Below the pieces are notes generated by a model. It did no database searches. It was given only the letters and a program-made list of their open reading frames with translations, and was not told the DNA's origin. A stretch of 64,000 bases of DNA from an uncultured Opitutia bacterium. Lineage in GTDB: Bacteria > Verrucomicrobiota > Verrucomicrobiia > Opitutales > UBA953. Shown one piece after another: positions 31,390 to 39,669 of this stretch. The position numbers were made by a program, and so were the translations under genes. Each line of letters starts with the position of its first letter. Positions within the stretch are counted from its first letter, which is position 1. The stretch lies in contig CAIWNE010000070.1 of NCBI GenBank assembly GCA_903913915.1, positions 23,864-87,863 on the forward strand, in the 5' to 3' direction.

Positions 31390-33930
31390 ATGCGCATGCC
31401 CCGCCGCACCCTGTCCCTGGCCGCCCTCTGCCTGGCGGCCGCCGCCTCCGCGCAGATCGGCGACAAGGCCGGCGAGCCGCAGATGCAGATCGTGCCCGAC
31501 AACCTGATCCCGCCCTCGCCCGCGCTTGCGCCTCAGGATGAGCTGAAGACGTTCCAGCTCGCGAAGGGCTACCGGATCTCGCTCGTGGCGAGCGACCCGC
31601 AGATCGGCGATCCGGTGGCCGCCCAGTTCGGACCCGACGGACGGCTCTGGGTGGTCGAGATGCAGGGCTACATGCCCGACCTCGACGGCACGACGGAAGA
31701 CCAGCCGCACGGCCGCATCTCGGTCCTCGAGGACACCGACGGCGACGGCGTCTTCGACAAGGCCACGGTCTTCCTCGATCACATCGTGATGCCGCGCGCC
31801 ATCGCCCTCCATCGCGACGGCGTCCTGGTCGGCGCGCCGCCCCACCTCTGGTTCTGCCGCGACACGAAGGGCGCCGGCAGGTGCGACGAGAAGACCGAGA
31901 TCGCGACGGACTTCGGCGTGCGCGTCGATCCGTCGCGTCCGGCGCTCGCCAATCCCGAGCGCGCCCCGAACGCCTTGCTCTGGGGCCATGACAACTGGCT
32001 CTACGTCGGCGCCTACACGGCCCGCTTCAAGTTCAAGGACGGACGCTGGGTGCGCGGGCTGAGCAACTTCCGCGGCCAGTGGGGTCTCTCGCAGGACGAC
32101 TTCGGCCATCTCTTCCATAACAGCAACAGCGACGCCCTCCGCGCGGACGTCATCCCGTCGTCCTACCTCAACCGCAACCCGAACCTCAACCGCGTCACGG
32201 GCCTGAACTGGAAGGTCGCGAAGGAGCAGTTCGTCTGGCCGGCCCGCGTCAATCCGGGCATCAACCGCGGCTATCGCCCGGAGATGCTCCGCGACTTCAA
32301 GCTCAAGGAGTACACCGCCGCCTGTGCGCCTTGGGTGTACCGCGCCGACCTCTTCCCGGCTGACGCCTACGGCAACGTGTTCGTCTGCGAACCCGCCGGC
32401 AACCTGATCTCCCGCGACGTGGTGAAGTCGGCCGGCGGCGCGCTCGAGTCGCAGCCGTATTACGACCAGGCGGAGTTCCTGACCTCGACCGACGAACGCT
32501 TCCGTCCGGTCAACCTGCTCACCGGCCCCGACGGCGCGCTCTACGTCATCGACCTCTACCGCGGCATCATCCAGCACCGCATCTCGCTGACCACCTACCT
32601 GCGCGAGCAGATCGTGAAGCGGGGCCTCGACAAGCCCCTCGCGCTCGGGCGCGTCTGGCGGATCGCGCCCGAAGGCGTCGCCGTCGTCCCGGCCAAGAAA
32701 CTCTCCGCGATGACCCCGGCCGAGCTCGTCGCCGAGCTCGCCAGCGGCAACGCCTGGCGTCGCGAGACCGCCCAGCGCCTGCTCGTCGAGGCCGCTCCGG
32801 ACGCCGCGATCGACGCCGCGTTGGTCGCGCTCGCCAAGGAGTCCGCCGCGCCCATGGGCCGCGTGCATGCGCTCTGGACGCTCGAAGGCCGCGGCGTCGT
32901 GAAGGCCGAGGCCGTCCTCGCCGGCATGGCCCACGCCGATCCGCGCGTGCGGGCCGCCGCCATCCGCGTGTCGGAGGCCCTGATGGCCACGCCGGACCGC
33001 GAGGCGATCGTCGCCCGCTGGACCGACCTCGCCGCGACCGAGGCCGTCGCCGAAGTGCAGCAGCAGCTCGCGCTCTCGATCGGCGAAGCCAAGTCCCTCG
33101 CGTCCGACCTCGCCGGCGCCGCGCTCGTCACCCGCGCGGCCGACGTCGCCTTCATCCAGGACGCCTTCGTCAGCGGACTGGAAGGGCGGGAAATCGACGT
33201 CTTCGAGGCCGTCATGAAGAAGCCCGCGGATTATCCCAAGACCCTGCCCGCCGCCTTGCTGCGCTGCGTGTTCTCGACGCGCAAGCCCGCGCAGGTCGAG
33301 AAGGCCTTGGCGATCATCGCCGCGTTGCCGCTCAAGTCGCAGCAGCTGACGTTGCTCGGTTCGCTGGCCACGCACCCGACCGTCACCGCCAAGCGCCCCG
33401 TGAAGCTCGCCGCCGAGCCGGCCTCGCTGGCCAAGCTTGCGAAGAGCAAGGACGCCGCGATGCTCAAGGCCCTCGCCTGGTTCAAGAGCACCGTCGTCTG
33501 GCCGGGCAAGCCCGGCGTCGTCGTCCCGGTCGTGAAGCCGCTCACCAACGAAGAGCAGGCGCTCTTCGACAACGGCAGGCAGACCTTCGCCGGCCTGTGC
33601 GCCGCGTGCCACCAGACCACCGGCAAGGGCCTCGACGGCCTCGCTCCGCCGCTGGCCGATTCCGAGTGGGTCAACGGCGATCCCGAGCGCATCGTCAAGG
33701 TCGTCATGCACGGCCTGCGCGGGCCCATCAAGGTCAAGGGCAGCCACTACAGCTACGACATGCCCGCCGCGGGTTTCCTTTCCGACGAGCAGATCGCTGG
33801 CGTACTCACGTATATCCGCCGCGAGTGGGACCACGAGTCCGCGCCCGTGCCGCTCGACCTCGTGAAGAAGGTCCGCGCCGAGACCAAGGGCCGGACCGAT
33901 GCGTGGACGGAAGCGGAGCTCGGCAAGTGA
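31390..33930 (+). CDS. PVC-type haem-binding protein: propeller, HEAT-like and cytochrome c domains
   Basis: An 846-residue exported protein of the type common in planctomycetes and verrucomicrobia. The signal peptide ends near AAAASAQ. Residues about 50-430 form a membrane-bound-dehydrogenase-type beta-propeller (FGPDGRLWVVEMQGYMPDLD, VNLLTGPDGALYVIDLYRG). Residues about 440-690 are helical HEAT-like repeats. The C-terminal cytochrome c domain has a single CAACH haem motif (LCAACHQTTGKGLDG) and a probable axial Met in YDMPAAGF. Such proteins are thought to oxidise sugars or alcohols in the periplasm and pass electrons on through the haem. The cytochrome module resembles the N-terminus of the protein at 44852. 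The ATG follows TGGTGTCTC without a Shine-Dalgarno. Confidence 0.9.
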   Translation: MRMPRRTLSLAALCLAAAASAQIGDKAGEPQMQIVPDNLIPPSPALAPQDELKTFQLAKGYRISLVASDPQIGDPVAAQFGPDGRLWVVEMQGYMPDLDGTTEDQPHGRISVLEDTDGDGVFDKATVFLDHIVMPRAIALHRDGVLVGAPPHLWFCRDTKGAGRCDEKTEIATDFGVRVDPSRPALANPERAPNALLWGHDNWLYVGAYTARFKFKDGRWVRGLSNFRGQWGLSQDDFGHLFHNSNSDALRADVIPSSYLNRNPNLNRVTGLNWKVAKEQFVWPARVNPGINRGYRPEMLRDFKLKEYTAACAPWVYRADLFPADAYGNVFVCEPAGNLISRDVVKSAGGALESQPYYDQAEFLTSTDERFRPVNLLTGPDGALYVIDLYRGIIQHRISLTTYLREQIVKRGLDKPLALGRVWRIAPEGVAVVPAKKLSAMTPAELVAELASGNAWRRETAQRLLVEAAPDAAIDAALVALAKESAAPMGRVHALWTLEGRGVVKAEAVLAGMAHADPRVRAAAIRVSEALMATPDREAIVARWTDLAATEAVAEVQQQLALSIGEAKSLASDLAGAALVTRAADVAFIQDAFVSGLEGREIDVFEAVMKKPADYPKTLPAALLRCVFSTRKPAQVEKALAIIAALPLKSQQLTLLGSLATHPTVTAKRPVKLAAEPASLAKLAKSKDAAMLKALAWFKSTVVWPGKPGVVVPVVKPLTNEEQALFDNGRQTFAGLCAACHQTTGKGLDGLAPPLADSEWVNGDPERIVKVVMHGLRGPIKVKGSHYSYDMPAAGFLSDEQIAGVLTYIRREWDHESAPVPLDLVKKVRAETKGRTDAWTEAELGK

Positions 33931-34001
33931 CGGAGGGCTGAGCCGAGACGGGAGGTTCGGCCTTGCCTGTTGATGTCTCGGAAATGGACGGCCGTTTACT
34001 T

Positions 34002-34020
34002 CGCCGGCAGAAGCCGGCGG
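34002..34020. terminator. GC hairpin between convergent genes
   Basis: GCCGGC, loop AGAA, GCCGGC in the 103-bp gap between the convergent genes ending at 33930 (plus) and 34034 (minus). No U-run follows on either strand. Confidence 0.3.
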
Positions 34021-34033
34021 CCCATCGCGTCGC

Positions 34034-36010
34034 TCAGAAATTCCTGCGGAGGCTGATCGCGCCGGACACGTCAGGCGACTCGCCCACGCCGGAGGCGTGC
34101 GCGGTGAAGGACAGCGTGGTCTGGTCGTCCAGTTTGTGGTCGACGTCCAGACCGAAGCGGGCCTGGTCGCGGACGGGTTCGGCGGTGGGCGCGGAGAGCT
34201 CGAGCGTGCTGGTGACGTCGGTGGCGGCCAGCGAGGCTTGGCCGTGGTCGTAGCGATGGATCCATTCGGCCGAGAGGCGTACGGCGGTCCGCTCGCCTAG
34301 CGACCGGCTCAGGGCCGTCCCGACCCGGCTTTCCTTGGCGGTTTGTCTCATCGCTCCGAAGCTCGCGGCGTAGGAGCCGCCGGTTTCCGTGAAGGCGTCG
34401 GACTGCGCTTCGCTGATCGAGTACGACACGTAGGCCTTGAGTTCGACGTCGCCGGCTTTGGCCAGCGTCGGCGAGTCGAAACGGAGACGGGCGGCGAGGT
34501 TGGTGAGGTTCGTCACGCCATGGGAATGGTCGACGCCGCCGCCGGTGACATAGCCGCGGTCGGCGACATAGCGCCAACCGCCATAAGACAGCAGGACGGA
34601 GAAGATGCCGCCCTCCGCGCGGAACAGGTCCGCTTCGGCCACGAGGTATTGCCCCTGGATGCGGGCTGCCCCGTCGTTGGCCAGGTTCTGGTCCTGTACG
34701 CCGTAGCCGGCGCCTGCTCCGACGAGAAGGCCGGGCAGGGGGGCGAAGGTCGCGCCGACTTCGCCCGAGCGGGAGAGCAGGTCGCGGGTGCGCGAGCTGC
34801 TGGCGACGTCGCCGGTCGACCAGAAGGAGCGCCCTAGTCCGAGGTCGGCCAGCGGACGATGATGCGCGCCTTCGAGGTAGCCGTTGGTGAGCGCCAAGGA
34901 GGTGGACAGGACCGATTGAGCGCCAGCCACGGAGCCGAGCCAGTCCTGGGCGTCCAGCATCACGCGTTGGCGCCATACGAAGGCGTGGTTGCCCCCGCTG
35001 GCGGTGTCGCTGTTGCCGACGACGACCTTGCCGTCGGCGGAAACTCCGCTGGCGTAGGAATTGGCACCGCCGAGCGTGCCGAGGTCGGTCATGCCGTCGG
35101 CCTGGGTCCAGCGGAACGCGTGCGTATTGCCGGCGGCGACGGACGAGGCTCCGACGACGACGTTGCCGTCCGCGGAGATGCCGGTCGCCGTCGAGTAGGT
35201 GCCGGCGATCGCGCCGAGGCTCGTCATGCCGCCGACCTGGGTCCAGCGGAACGCGAACATGTCCCCGTTGAGAAAACTGCTGTCGCCGATTACGACCAGT
35301 CCGTCGGAGGAGACGGCCTTGGCATGCGAGTCGTTGGCTCCGGGGATGGTCCCGAGGTCGGTCATGCCGCCGGCCTGGCTCCAGCGGAAGGCGTGATTGA
35401 CGCCGCCTCCCGTGCTGCTGGTACCGACGACGACATTGCCGTCCCCTGAGGTCCCGGTGGCGGAGGAAAGGGTACCTCCGAGGGTGCCGATATCGGCGAA
35501 GCCACCGGCCTGCGTCCAGCGGAAGGCATGCGTTTCCGTGCTGATCGCGCTCTCGCCGACGATGACAGCGCCGTCGGCCGAGACGCCCCACGCCGCCGAA
35601 GTATTGCCTGACGCGAAGGTGCCGCCGAGGGCGCCGAGGTCGGTCATGCCGCCGGCCTGAGTCCAGCGAAAGGCATGGAAGTGGGAGTAGTCGGTTCCTG
35701 GCCCATATCCAAATTGGTCCGCGCGGCCGACGACGACGGAGCCGTCAGCGGAGACGGCCAACGCGGTGGACCAGCCGTTGACGACCAGCGGGCCGAGGTT
35801 CGTCATGCCGCCGGCCTGGGTCCATCGGAACGCCTGCTCCTTGCCGTTCGCGTCGTCGCCCGAGCCGATGATCACGAGTCCGTTGGCGGAGATGCCGCCG
35901 GCGGCGGACCAGGTGCCTCCCGCGAGGGGGCCGACATCGGTCATGGTCCCCGCGCCGAGGCGCGGGACGGTGGCCGCCGCCAGCAGGAAAAGGCCGGAGA
36001 TCGTACGCAT
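34034..36010 (-). CDS. HAF-repeat outer-membrane autotransporter-like protein
   Basis: A 658-residue paralogue of 25499-27433. The signal peptide is MRTISGLFLLAAATVPRLGA. About nine regular HAF repeats follow (residues about 20-350), each like HAFRWTQAGGMTDLGALGG then GVSADGAVIVG. The C-terminal third is a probable outer-membrane beta-barrel ending ISLRRNF. The barrel shares the segment EGAHHRPL and the final Arg-Arg-x-Phe with its paralogue. ATG at 36010 is chosen; the frame stays open much further upstream but there overlaps the Na/Pi cotransporter gene in another frame and lacks protein-like composition. It lies 62 bp downstream of the cotransporter on the same strand. Confidence 0.86.
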   Translation of the reverse strand: MRTISGLFLLAAATVPRLGAGTMTDVGPLAGGTWSAAGGISANGLVIIGSGDDANGKEQAFRWTQAGGMTNLGPLVVNGWSTALAVSADGSVVVGRADQFGYGPGTDYSHFHAFRWTQAGGMTDLGALGGTFASGNTSAAWGVSADGAVIVGESAISTETHAFRWTQAGGFADIGTLGGTLSSATGTSGDGNVVVGTSSTGGGVNHAFRWSQAGGMTDLGTIPGANDSHAKAVSSDGLVVIGDSSFLNGDMFAFRWTQVGGMTSLGAIAGTYSTATGISADGNVVVGASSVAAGNTHAFRWTQADGMTDLGTLGGANSYASGVSADGKVVVGNSDTASGGNHAFVWRQRVMLDAQDWLGSVAGAQSVLSTSLALTNGYLEGAHHRPLADLGLGRSFWSTGDVASSSRTRDLLSRSGEVGATFAPLPGLLVGAGAGYGVQDQNLANDGAARIQGQYLVAEADLFRAEGGIFSVLLSYGGWRYVADRGYVTGGGVDHSHGVTNLTNLAARLRFDSPTLAKAGDVELKAYVSYSISEAQSDAFTETGGSYAASFGAMRQTAKESRVGTALSRSLGERTAVRLSAEWIHRYDHGQASLAATDVTSTLELSAPTAEPVRDQARFGLDVDHKLDDQTTLSFTAHASGVGESPDVSGAISLRRNF

Positions 36011-36072
36011 AGGAGTCCCCGCAGTCTTCGCTTCCGCCCTATGCGGGCAAGCCGTAAGCCGCATGGCCACGC

Positions 36073-36999
36073 TTACTTCGCTTCTTCCGGCACGAAACGT
36101 TCGAGGTAACGCCAGATCCAGGGCAGGAGCGTCAGCGCCATGATGGCCGCCGAGAGATTGAAGGCGGAATGCACCAGCGCGACCTGCAGTCCGGGCTCGG
36201 GCATGAGCGCGAGCAACGGCCGGATGGCGAATTGGAGCACGGCGACGAAGAGCGCGAGGCCGCAGAGGTCCAGCCCGGCGTTGAACAGCGCCAGCCGGCG
36301 AGCGCTGGGGCCGAAGGTCGAGGCGTTGAAGAGCGAGACCCAGCCGGTGCCGAGGTTCGCGCCGACGACCATCCAGATCGAGAGCGCAGGTTCGATGAGC
36401 CCGCCCGCCACGGAGAGCACGGTGAGGCCGACGACGACCGAGGAGGACTGTACCAGCATCGTCAGCAGGGCGCCGAAGGCCAAGGCGCGCAGGGGCGTGG
36501 AGACGGCTTCGAGCCAATGCATGACGTCGGGCGAACGCGCGAGCGGCAGGAGCGTCGAACTGATCAGGCTGAGCGCCAGGAAGATCAGGCCGAAGTGGAA
36601 GACCGGGTGGCCGTAGGTGCGCCAGCGCCGCGGGCCGAAGAGCGACCAGAGGCCGCCGACCGAGACGAAGATCGGGCCCATGCCGGTGAACTTGTAGGCG
36701 ATGAGCCAGGCGGTGAGGGTGGTGCCGACGTTGGCGCCGATCATGACCGTCCAGGCCGCGCGCATGGGCAGGACCTTCTGCTCGGTCAGGCCCATCGTGA
36801 TGAAGTTCACCACCGAGGACGACTGCACCAAGGCCGCGCTGACCGCGCCCGCGAGCGCGCCGCCGAAGCGGTTGGCCGTCACGCGCTGCAGGACATGCCG
36901 CAGGTGCGAGCCGCCGAGGCGCGTCACCTCGCGGGCGAAATCCCGGAGGCTGTGCAGGTAGAGCATGACCGCCGCGACGGCGGTGAAGAAGAGGTCCAC
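36073..36999 (-). CDS. Na/Pi cotransporter family protein
   Basis: A 308-residue inner-membrane protein of the PF02690 Na+/phosphate symporter family. The two inverted family repeats are visible, each with a QSSS signature: AALVQSSSVVNFITMG (about residue 58) and TMLVQSSSVVVGLTVLS (about residue 182). Each is followed by a GAN[VL]GT motif. About eight hydrophobic segments are present, and no C-terminal PhoU domain. The start is GTG at 36999. Expected role: sodium-coupled phosphate uptake or efflux. Confidence 0.92.
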   Translation of the reverse strand: MDLFFTAVAAVMLYLHSLRDFAREVTRLGGSHLRHVLQRVTANRFGGALAGAVSAALVQSSSVVNFITMGLTEQKVLPMRAAWTVMIGANVGTTLTAWLIAYKFTGMGPIFVSVGGLWSLFGPRRWRTYGHPVFHFGLIFLALSLISSTLLPLARSPDVMHWLEAVSTPLRALAFGALLTMLVQSSSVVVGLTVLSVAGGLIEPALSIWMVVGANLGTGWVSLFNASTFGPSARRLALFNAGLDLCGLALFVAVLQFAIRPLLALMPEPGLQVALVHSAFNLSAAIMALTLLPWIWRYLERFVPEEAK

Positions 37000-37049
37000 G
37001 GCGGGAAGGTAGGGGAGGGGGTGCGGAGTTTCGAGGATGGAGTGCGCGG

Positions 37050-37075
37050 GGTAGGGACAGCACCACGTGCTGTCC
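37050..37075. repeat. Palindromic repeat, D type
   Basis: GGTAGGGACAGCACCACG then TGCTGTCC. The core GGACAGCAC/GTGCTGTCC is a perfect inverted repeat. It opens the 358-bp gene-free stretch 37000-37357, whose remainder is a B element. Confidence 0.8.
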
Positions 37076-37124
37076 TAAGTGCAAATCGGCCTACGGCCTG
37101 TGCAAAGGTGCAAACGTGGAAGGA

Positions 37125-37303
37125 TGCCGGACGCGATTTCAGGTCCCGGGTCTCGGGTGCAGGTTTGTGCGCGGTTACGGGCGCGGGGGTGGGAATCAGG
37201 CCCGGGACCTGTACCCGAACCTGAACACCTGAACCTGATACCCGACGGCCGAGACCTGGGACCTGAAAATATCCCCGCAGCAACGTATCCGGTCTCCCTT
37301 TGA
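37125..37303 (-). repeat. Long palindromic B element (minus orientation)
   Basis: Read on the minus strand it starts with the usual head, TCAAAGGGAGACCGG, then TTTTCAGGTCCCAGGTCTCG and GCCGTCGGG, then CAGGT words. Positions 37136-37156 and 37249-37270 pair almost completely (ATTTCAGGTCCCGGGTCTCG against CCGAGACCTGGGACCTGAAA), so it folds into a long hairpin. Confidence 0.7.
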
Positions 37304-37357
37304 TTGATGCCGCTGTCCTTGTCTCCGGGTACCTTCGCGGCGGCTACGCCGCCGCGC

Positions 37358-38146
37358 TTACTTCTTCTCGACGGGCTTCGCCGGGGCGATCGGCTTGTTC
37401 TGCGCGGCGATGACGGCGCGCGTCATCGGCCAGTCGGCGTTCGGCTTGGCTTCCCAGAGATGGAGGTCGCGGATCGAGCCTTCGGGGCCGGTGACGACCA
37501 TGAAGCTGTGCTTGAGCTGGCCGATCGCTGCGTGCTGGCCGGAGATCGAATGGCCGTCGACGGTCGCGACATATTCGTCGCCCATGATCTCGATGAGCAC
37601 GGTGTGCCACTCGCCGACGGCGAGCGCCTTCTTGTGCGTGGCGAGGACCTCGAGCTTGTCCGGACCTTCGCGGTCTTTCCCGTCCTTGTTGATGGAGAAC
37701 CCTCCGAGCCCCAGGTTGAGGCTGCAGACGTAGGTCTTCTCATTGGTCGCGCGGAGCTGGATGTAGCGGTTCTTGCGTCCATGGGCCGGATCCTTGTCGA
37801 GTTCGACGTCCTCGAGGCGCAGCTGGCACTGGAGGATGATGTTCTGGAACTTGATGCCGTACGAAGCCGTGGCGGGGTGCTTCACCTGCGGGTTCTCCGA
37901 TCCTTGGAACCGTCCGTCGACCTGCTTCCACTGGCCGCCGCGGGATTCCGGGCCCGTGCCGTGGATGAGCCAGCCTTCGAAGCCGCTGGCGTAGCCGTTG
38001 GGCTTGCCGGTGTACTTCGCGAGCGGCTTGGTGAAGTCCTCATGATAGAGTTCCTTGCCGCGCGTGGTCATCAGCGTGGGGACGTCTTCGGCGAGGGCGG
38101 AGACGCAGGTGAAGGCGAGCAAGGCGGCGAGACGGAGGGGTGACAT
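37358..38146 (-). CDS. Exported DUF1080-like (concanavalin-A-like) protein
   Basis: A 262-residue predicted periplasmic protein. The signal peptide is MSPLRLAALLAFTCVSALAE. The mature part begins ELYHEDFTKPLAKYTGKPNG and continues with GGQWKQVDGRFQGSE, IILQCQLRLEDVEL, RYIQLRATNEKTYVC, GEWHTVLIEIMGDEYVATVDG and a C-terminal LHLWEAKPN. This alternation of beta strands matches the DUF1080/3-keto-disaccharide hydrolase and related LamG-like folds, which bind or cleave carbohydrates. The family call is moderate; no catalytic residues can be assigned. ATG at 38146 follows CCCTCTCCTC; an earlier in-frame ATG would add 26 residues that disrupt the signal peptide. Confidence 0.65.
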   Translation of the reverse strand: MSPLRLAALLAFTCVSALAEDVPTLMTTRGKELYHEDFTKPLAKYTGKPNGYASGFEGWLIHGTGPESRGGQWKQVDGRFQGSENPQVKHPATASYGIKFQNIILQCQLRLEDVELDKDPAHGRKNRYIQLRATNEKTYVCSLNLGLGGFSINKDGKDREGPDKLEVLATHKKALAVGEWHTVLIEIMGDEYVATVDGHSISGQHAAIGQLKHSFMVVTGPEGSIRDLHLWEAKPNADWPMTRAVIAAQNKPIAPAKPVEKK

Positions 38147-38189
38147 GAGGAGAGGGTACGCCTTCTGGGAGGACGTGGCAACCTTCATG

Positions 38190-38312
38190 GGTAGGGGCGG
38201 GACCGCGTCACGACCTAGTTGCAACCGTTTCGGGTGGCAGGTGGCAGCCCTAGGTGGCGGGTGGTTGGAACCTTAAACTCAAAGGGAAACCGGAGACCGG
38301 ATCATTACCTCA
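38190..38312. repeat. G palindrome and B-element head
   Basis: 38190-38217 is GGTAGGGGCGGGACCGCG then TCACGACCTAG (G type). 38277-38312 carries the B head CTCAAAGGGAAACCGGAGAC. An F-type fragment (CTGCTTCGTAGGAGTTCACC) follows up to 38352, close to the Rrf2 stop codon. Confidence 0.6.
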
Positions 38313-38373
38313 TGATGCCTCTGCTTCGTAGGAGTTCACCTTGCCGGCATGTCCCCGCGCGGCCTCCGGCCGT

Positions 38374-38787
38374 TCAGATTTCGAAATCCGTGCCGGTTTC
38401 CGAAAGCGCCAGCTGCGCGACCGTAAAGCCGGACAGGGACTTGTCGAAGCGCTTGGACACTTCGCGCCAGAGCGCCGCGACCTGAGGTCCGGAGGCGCCC
38501 TTGAGCGTGATCTTCGTCTCGACGAGTTCGGGTTCCACGACCGCGAGCACCTGTTTCAAGGTGATGTCTTCGGCGTCCTTCGCCAGGCGGTAGCCGCCGG
38601 TCTTGCCGCGCTTCGAGACGACCAGGCCGCCTTCGCGGAGTTCGTTGAGCAGCTGGACGAGGTAATTGGCCGGGATGTCCTCGAGCTTGGCGAGTTCCTC
38701 GATGCGCGTGACGGCCGTGCCGCGGTGGCGGCGGGCGAGCTGGGAGAGGACGCGGAGGGAGTACTCGAGCTTGAGGGAGGCTTTCAT
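38374..38787 (-). CDS. Rrf2-family transcriptional regulator lacking cysteine ligands
   Basis: A 137-residue winged-helix DNA-binding protein. The N-terminal family pattern MKASLKLEYSLRVLSQLARR, the helix-turn-helix (TRIEELAKLEDIPANYLVQL) and the wing (GGLVVSKRGKTGGYRLAKD) are clear. Most studied members (IscR, NsrR, RirA) hold an Fe-S cluster through three cysteines after the wing; this protein contains no cysteine at all, so it cannot sense through such a cluster. Its start overlaps the stop of the HAD gene by 4 bp, so the two form an operon. Target and signal are unknown. Confidence 0.9.
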   Translation of the reverse strand: MKASLKLEYSLRVLSQLARRHRGTAVTRIEELAKLEDIPANYLVQLLNELREGGLVVSKRGKTGGYRLAKDAEDITLKQVLAVVEPELVETKITLKGASGPQVAALWREVSKRFDKSLSGFTVAQLALSETGTDFEI

Positions 38788-39332
38788 GCGCTGTGCTTGG
38801 GACCCTGCGGAGGGGTCTTCGGTTCCGAACCTACGAGGATGAAAGTGCGGTCCGCAACCTCATCTGGCAGGATGGGGGCCTTCGGACGGGCGAAATACGA
38901 AGTGCCGAGGAAGCAGATGCCGCGATTCTGCACGACCTGGATGGCGCGGTCGTCCCAGAGCTCGATCATCCCGAAGTCCTTCTTGTCGGTGACCTCGAGT
39001 TCCGGGAGGCCGTGGGCCTTGAGCCAGGCCTGCGTGGCCGCCAGGCCTTCGGGGTCGCCCGCGCGGGCCGTCACGATCTTCACGCGGAGGCCTTTCTCGA
39101 GCCACTGCTGCACGCGGCGCATCATCAGCGGCACCGGCGGTCCGATGTGGCTCATCCCTTGCCAAGGCGTCGCCTCGGCCAGCGTGCCGTCGAGATCGAC
39201 GCCGATCCAGCCCTGCTGGTTGGCCGGGCGGGTGGACGGGGCGCGTTCGGTCGGCACGGGCTCGGCCGGCGCCTGGCTGAAGTCAGGCGCGGGCGTCTTC
39301 GGGGCGAAGAGGGAACGGAGCCACGCGAACAT
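38784..39332 (-). CDS. HAD-like hydrolase
   Basis: A 182-residue protein with the HAD nucleophile motif GWIGVDLDGTLAEA (Asp-x-Asp, about residues 46-48), the motif II-like segment VKIVTARAGD, and a late DDRAIQVVQNRG that could be the acidic motif IV. Residues 1-40 are low complexity (PAPDFSQAPAEPVPTE) and contain no convincing signal peptide. A phosphatase or nucleotidase role is inferred. It is translationally coupled with the Rrf2 regulator downstream (ATGA overlap). Confidence 0.82.
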   Translation of the reverse strand: MFAWLRSLFAPKTPAPDFSQAPAEPVPTERAPSTRPANQQGWIGVDLDGTLAEATPWQGMSHIGPPVPLMMRRVQQWLEKGLRVKIVTARAGDPEGLAATQAWLKAHGLPELEVTDKKDFGMIELWDDRAIQVVQNRGICFLGTSYFARPKAPILPDEVADRTFILVGSEPKTPPQGPKHSA

Positions 39333-39373
39333 GCGCCCAGCGTGGGGAAGGGCAGGACAGGGGCAAGAGTGGA

Positions 39374-39402
39374 GGTGGGGGCAGCACCGCGTGCTGCCCT
39401 AG
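39374..39402. repeat. Palindromic repeat, D type (variant)
   Basis: GGTGGGGGCAGCACCGCG then TGCTGCCCTAGC. It lies in the 337-bp gene-free stretch 39333-39669, which also holds a CATCGACTCAG/CATCGACGCTG repeat (39488-39522) and the tRNA-Leu fragment. Confidence 0.65.
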
Positions 39403-39533
39403 CATGGAGGGCTGAATGGAAGAGACAGCGTGCGATGATTCAGCAGCAAACATCCCGGCTCCCGGTTCCCTGATGAGTTTCCTCTGTCATCGACTCAGCC
39501 ATCGACGCTGTCATCGACTCAGTCCTCTTCATT

Positions 39534-39582
39534 CGTGAACAGGGTGCTCGGGGCGGGGGTCGAACCCGCACACCTTGCGGCG
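39534..39582. repeat. Duplicated tRNA-Leu 3' end (possible attR)
   Basis: These 49 bp are identical to 40557-40605, which covers the variable arm, T arm and 3' acceptor strand of the tRNA-Leu gene plus 11 bp beyond its 3' end. The remainder of the tRNA is absent here. It marks one side of a 1 kb segment carrying only a Sel1-repeat gene. Confidence 0.8.
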
Positions 39583-39669
39583 TCTGGGCCTCGGGCATTA
39601 GGGTGAAATCTTCACGGCACGACGGGACGGTCGGATTGACCCCCGGCTTCGCCTGCTTAGATTATTCTT

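Noticed and set aside
29501..31507. 668-codon plus-strand frame opposite the hydrolase gene (others: 16035-17561, 52572-54284, 58430-60448 and 60925-62586)
   Set aside because: All are antisense to genes with recognised motifs and lack domain-like composition; high GC in this genome keeps antisense frames open.
31255..33834. 859-codon minus-strand frame opposite the propeller/cytochrome gene
   Set aside because: Antisense shadow; the plus strand has propeller motifs and a CxxCH site, while the antisense translation is His/Arg/Gly/Asp-rich noise.
36011..37084. N-terminal extension of the HAF-repeat gene at 34034 to a 1,016-residue protein
   Set aside because: The extension overlaps the Na/Pi cotransporter gene in another frame, is Arg/Pro-rich noise, and would bury the clear signal peptide starting at 36010.
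37125..37303. Riboswitch or structured leader RNA
   Set aside because: The large hairpin belongs to the dispersed B repeat family and shows no match to an aptamer core that I know; it also lies between genes whose 5' ends are not adjacent in a suitable orientation.
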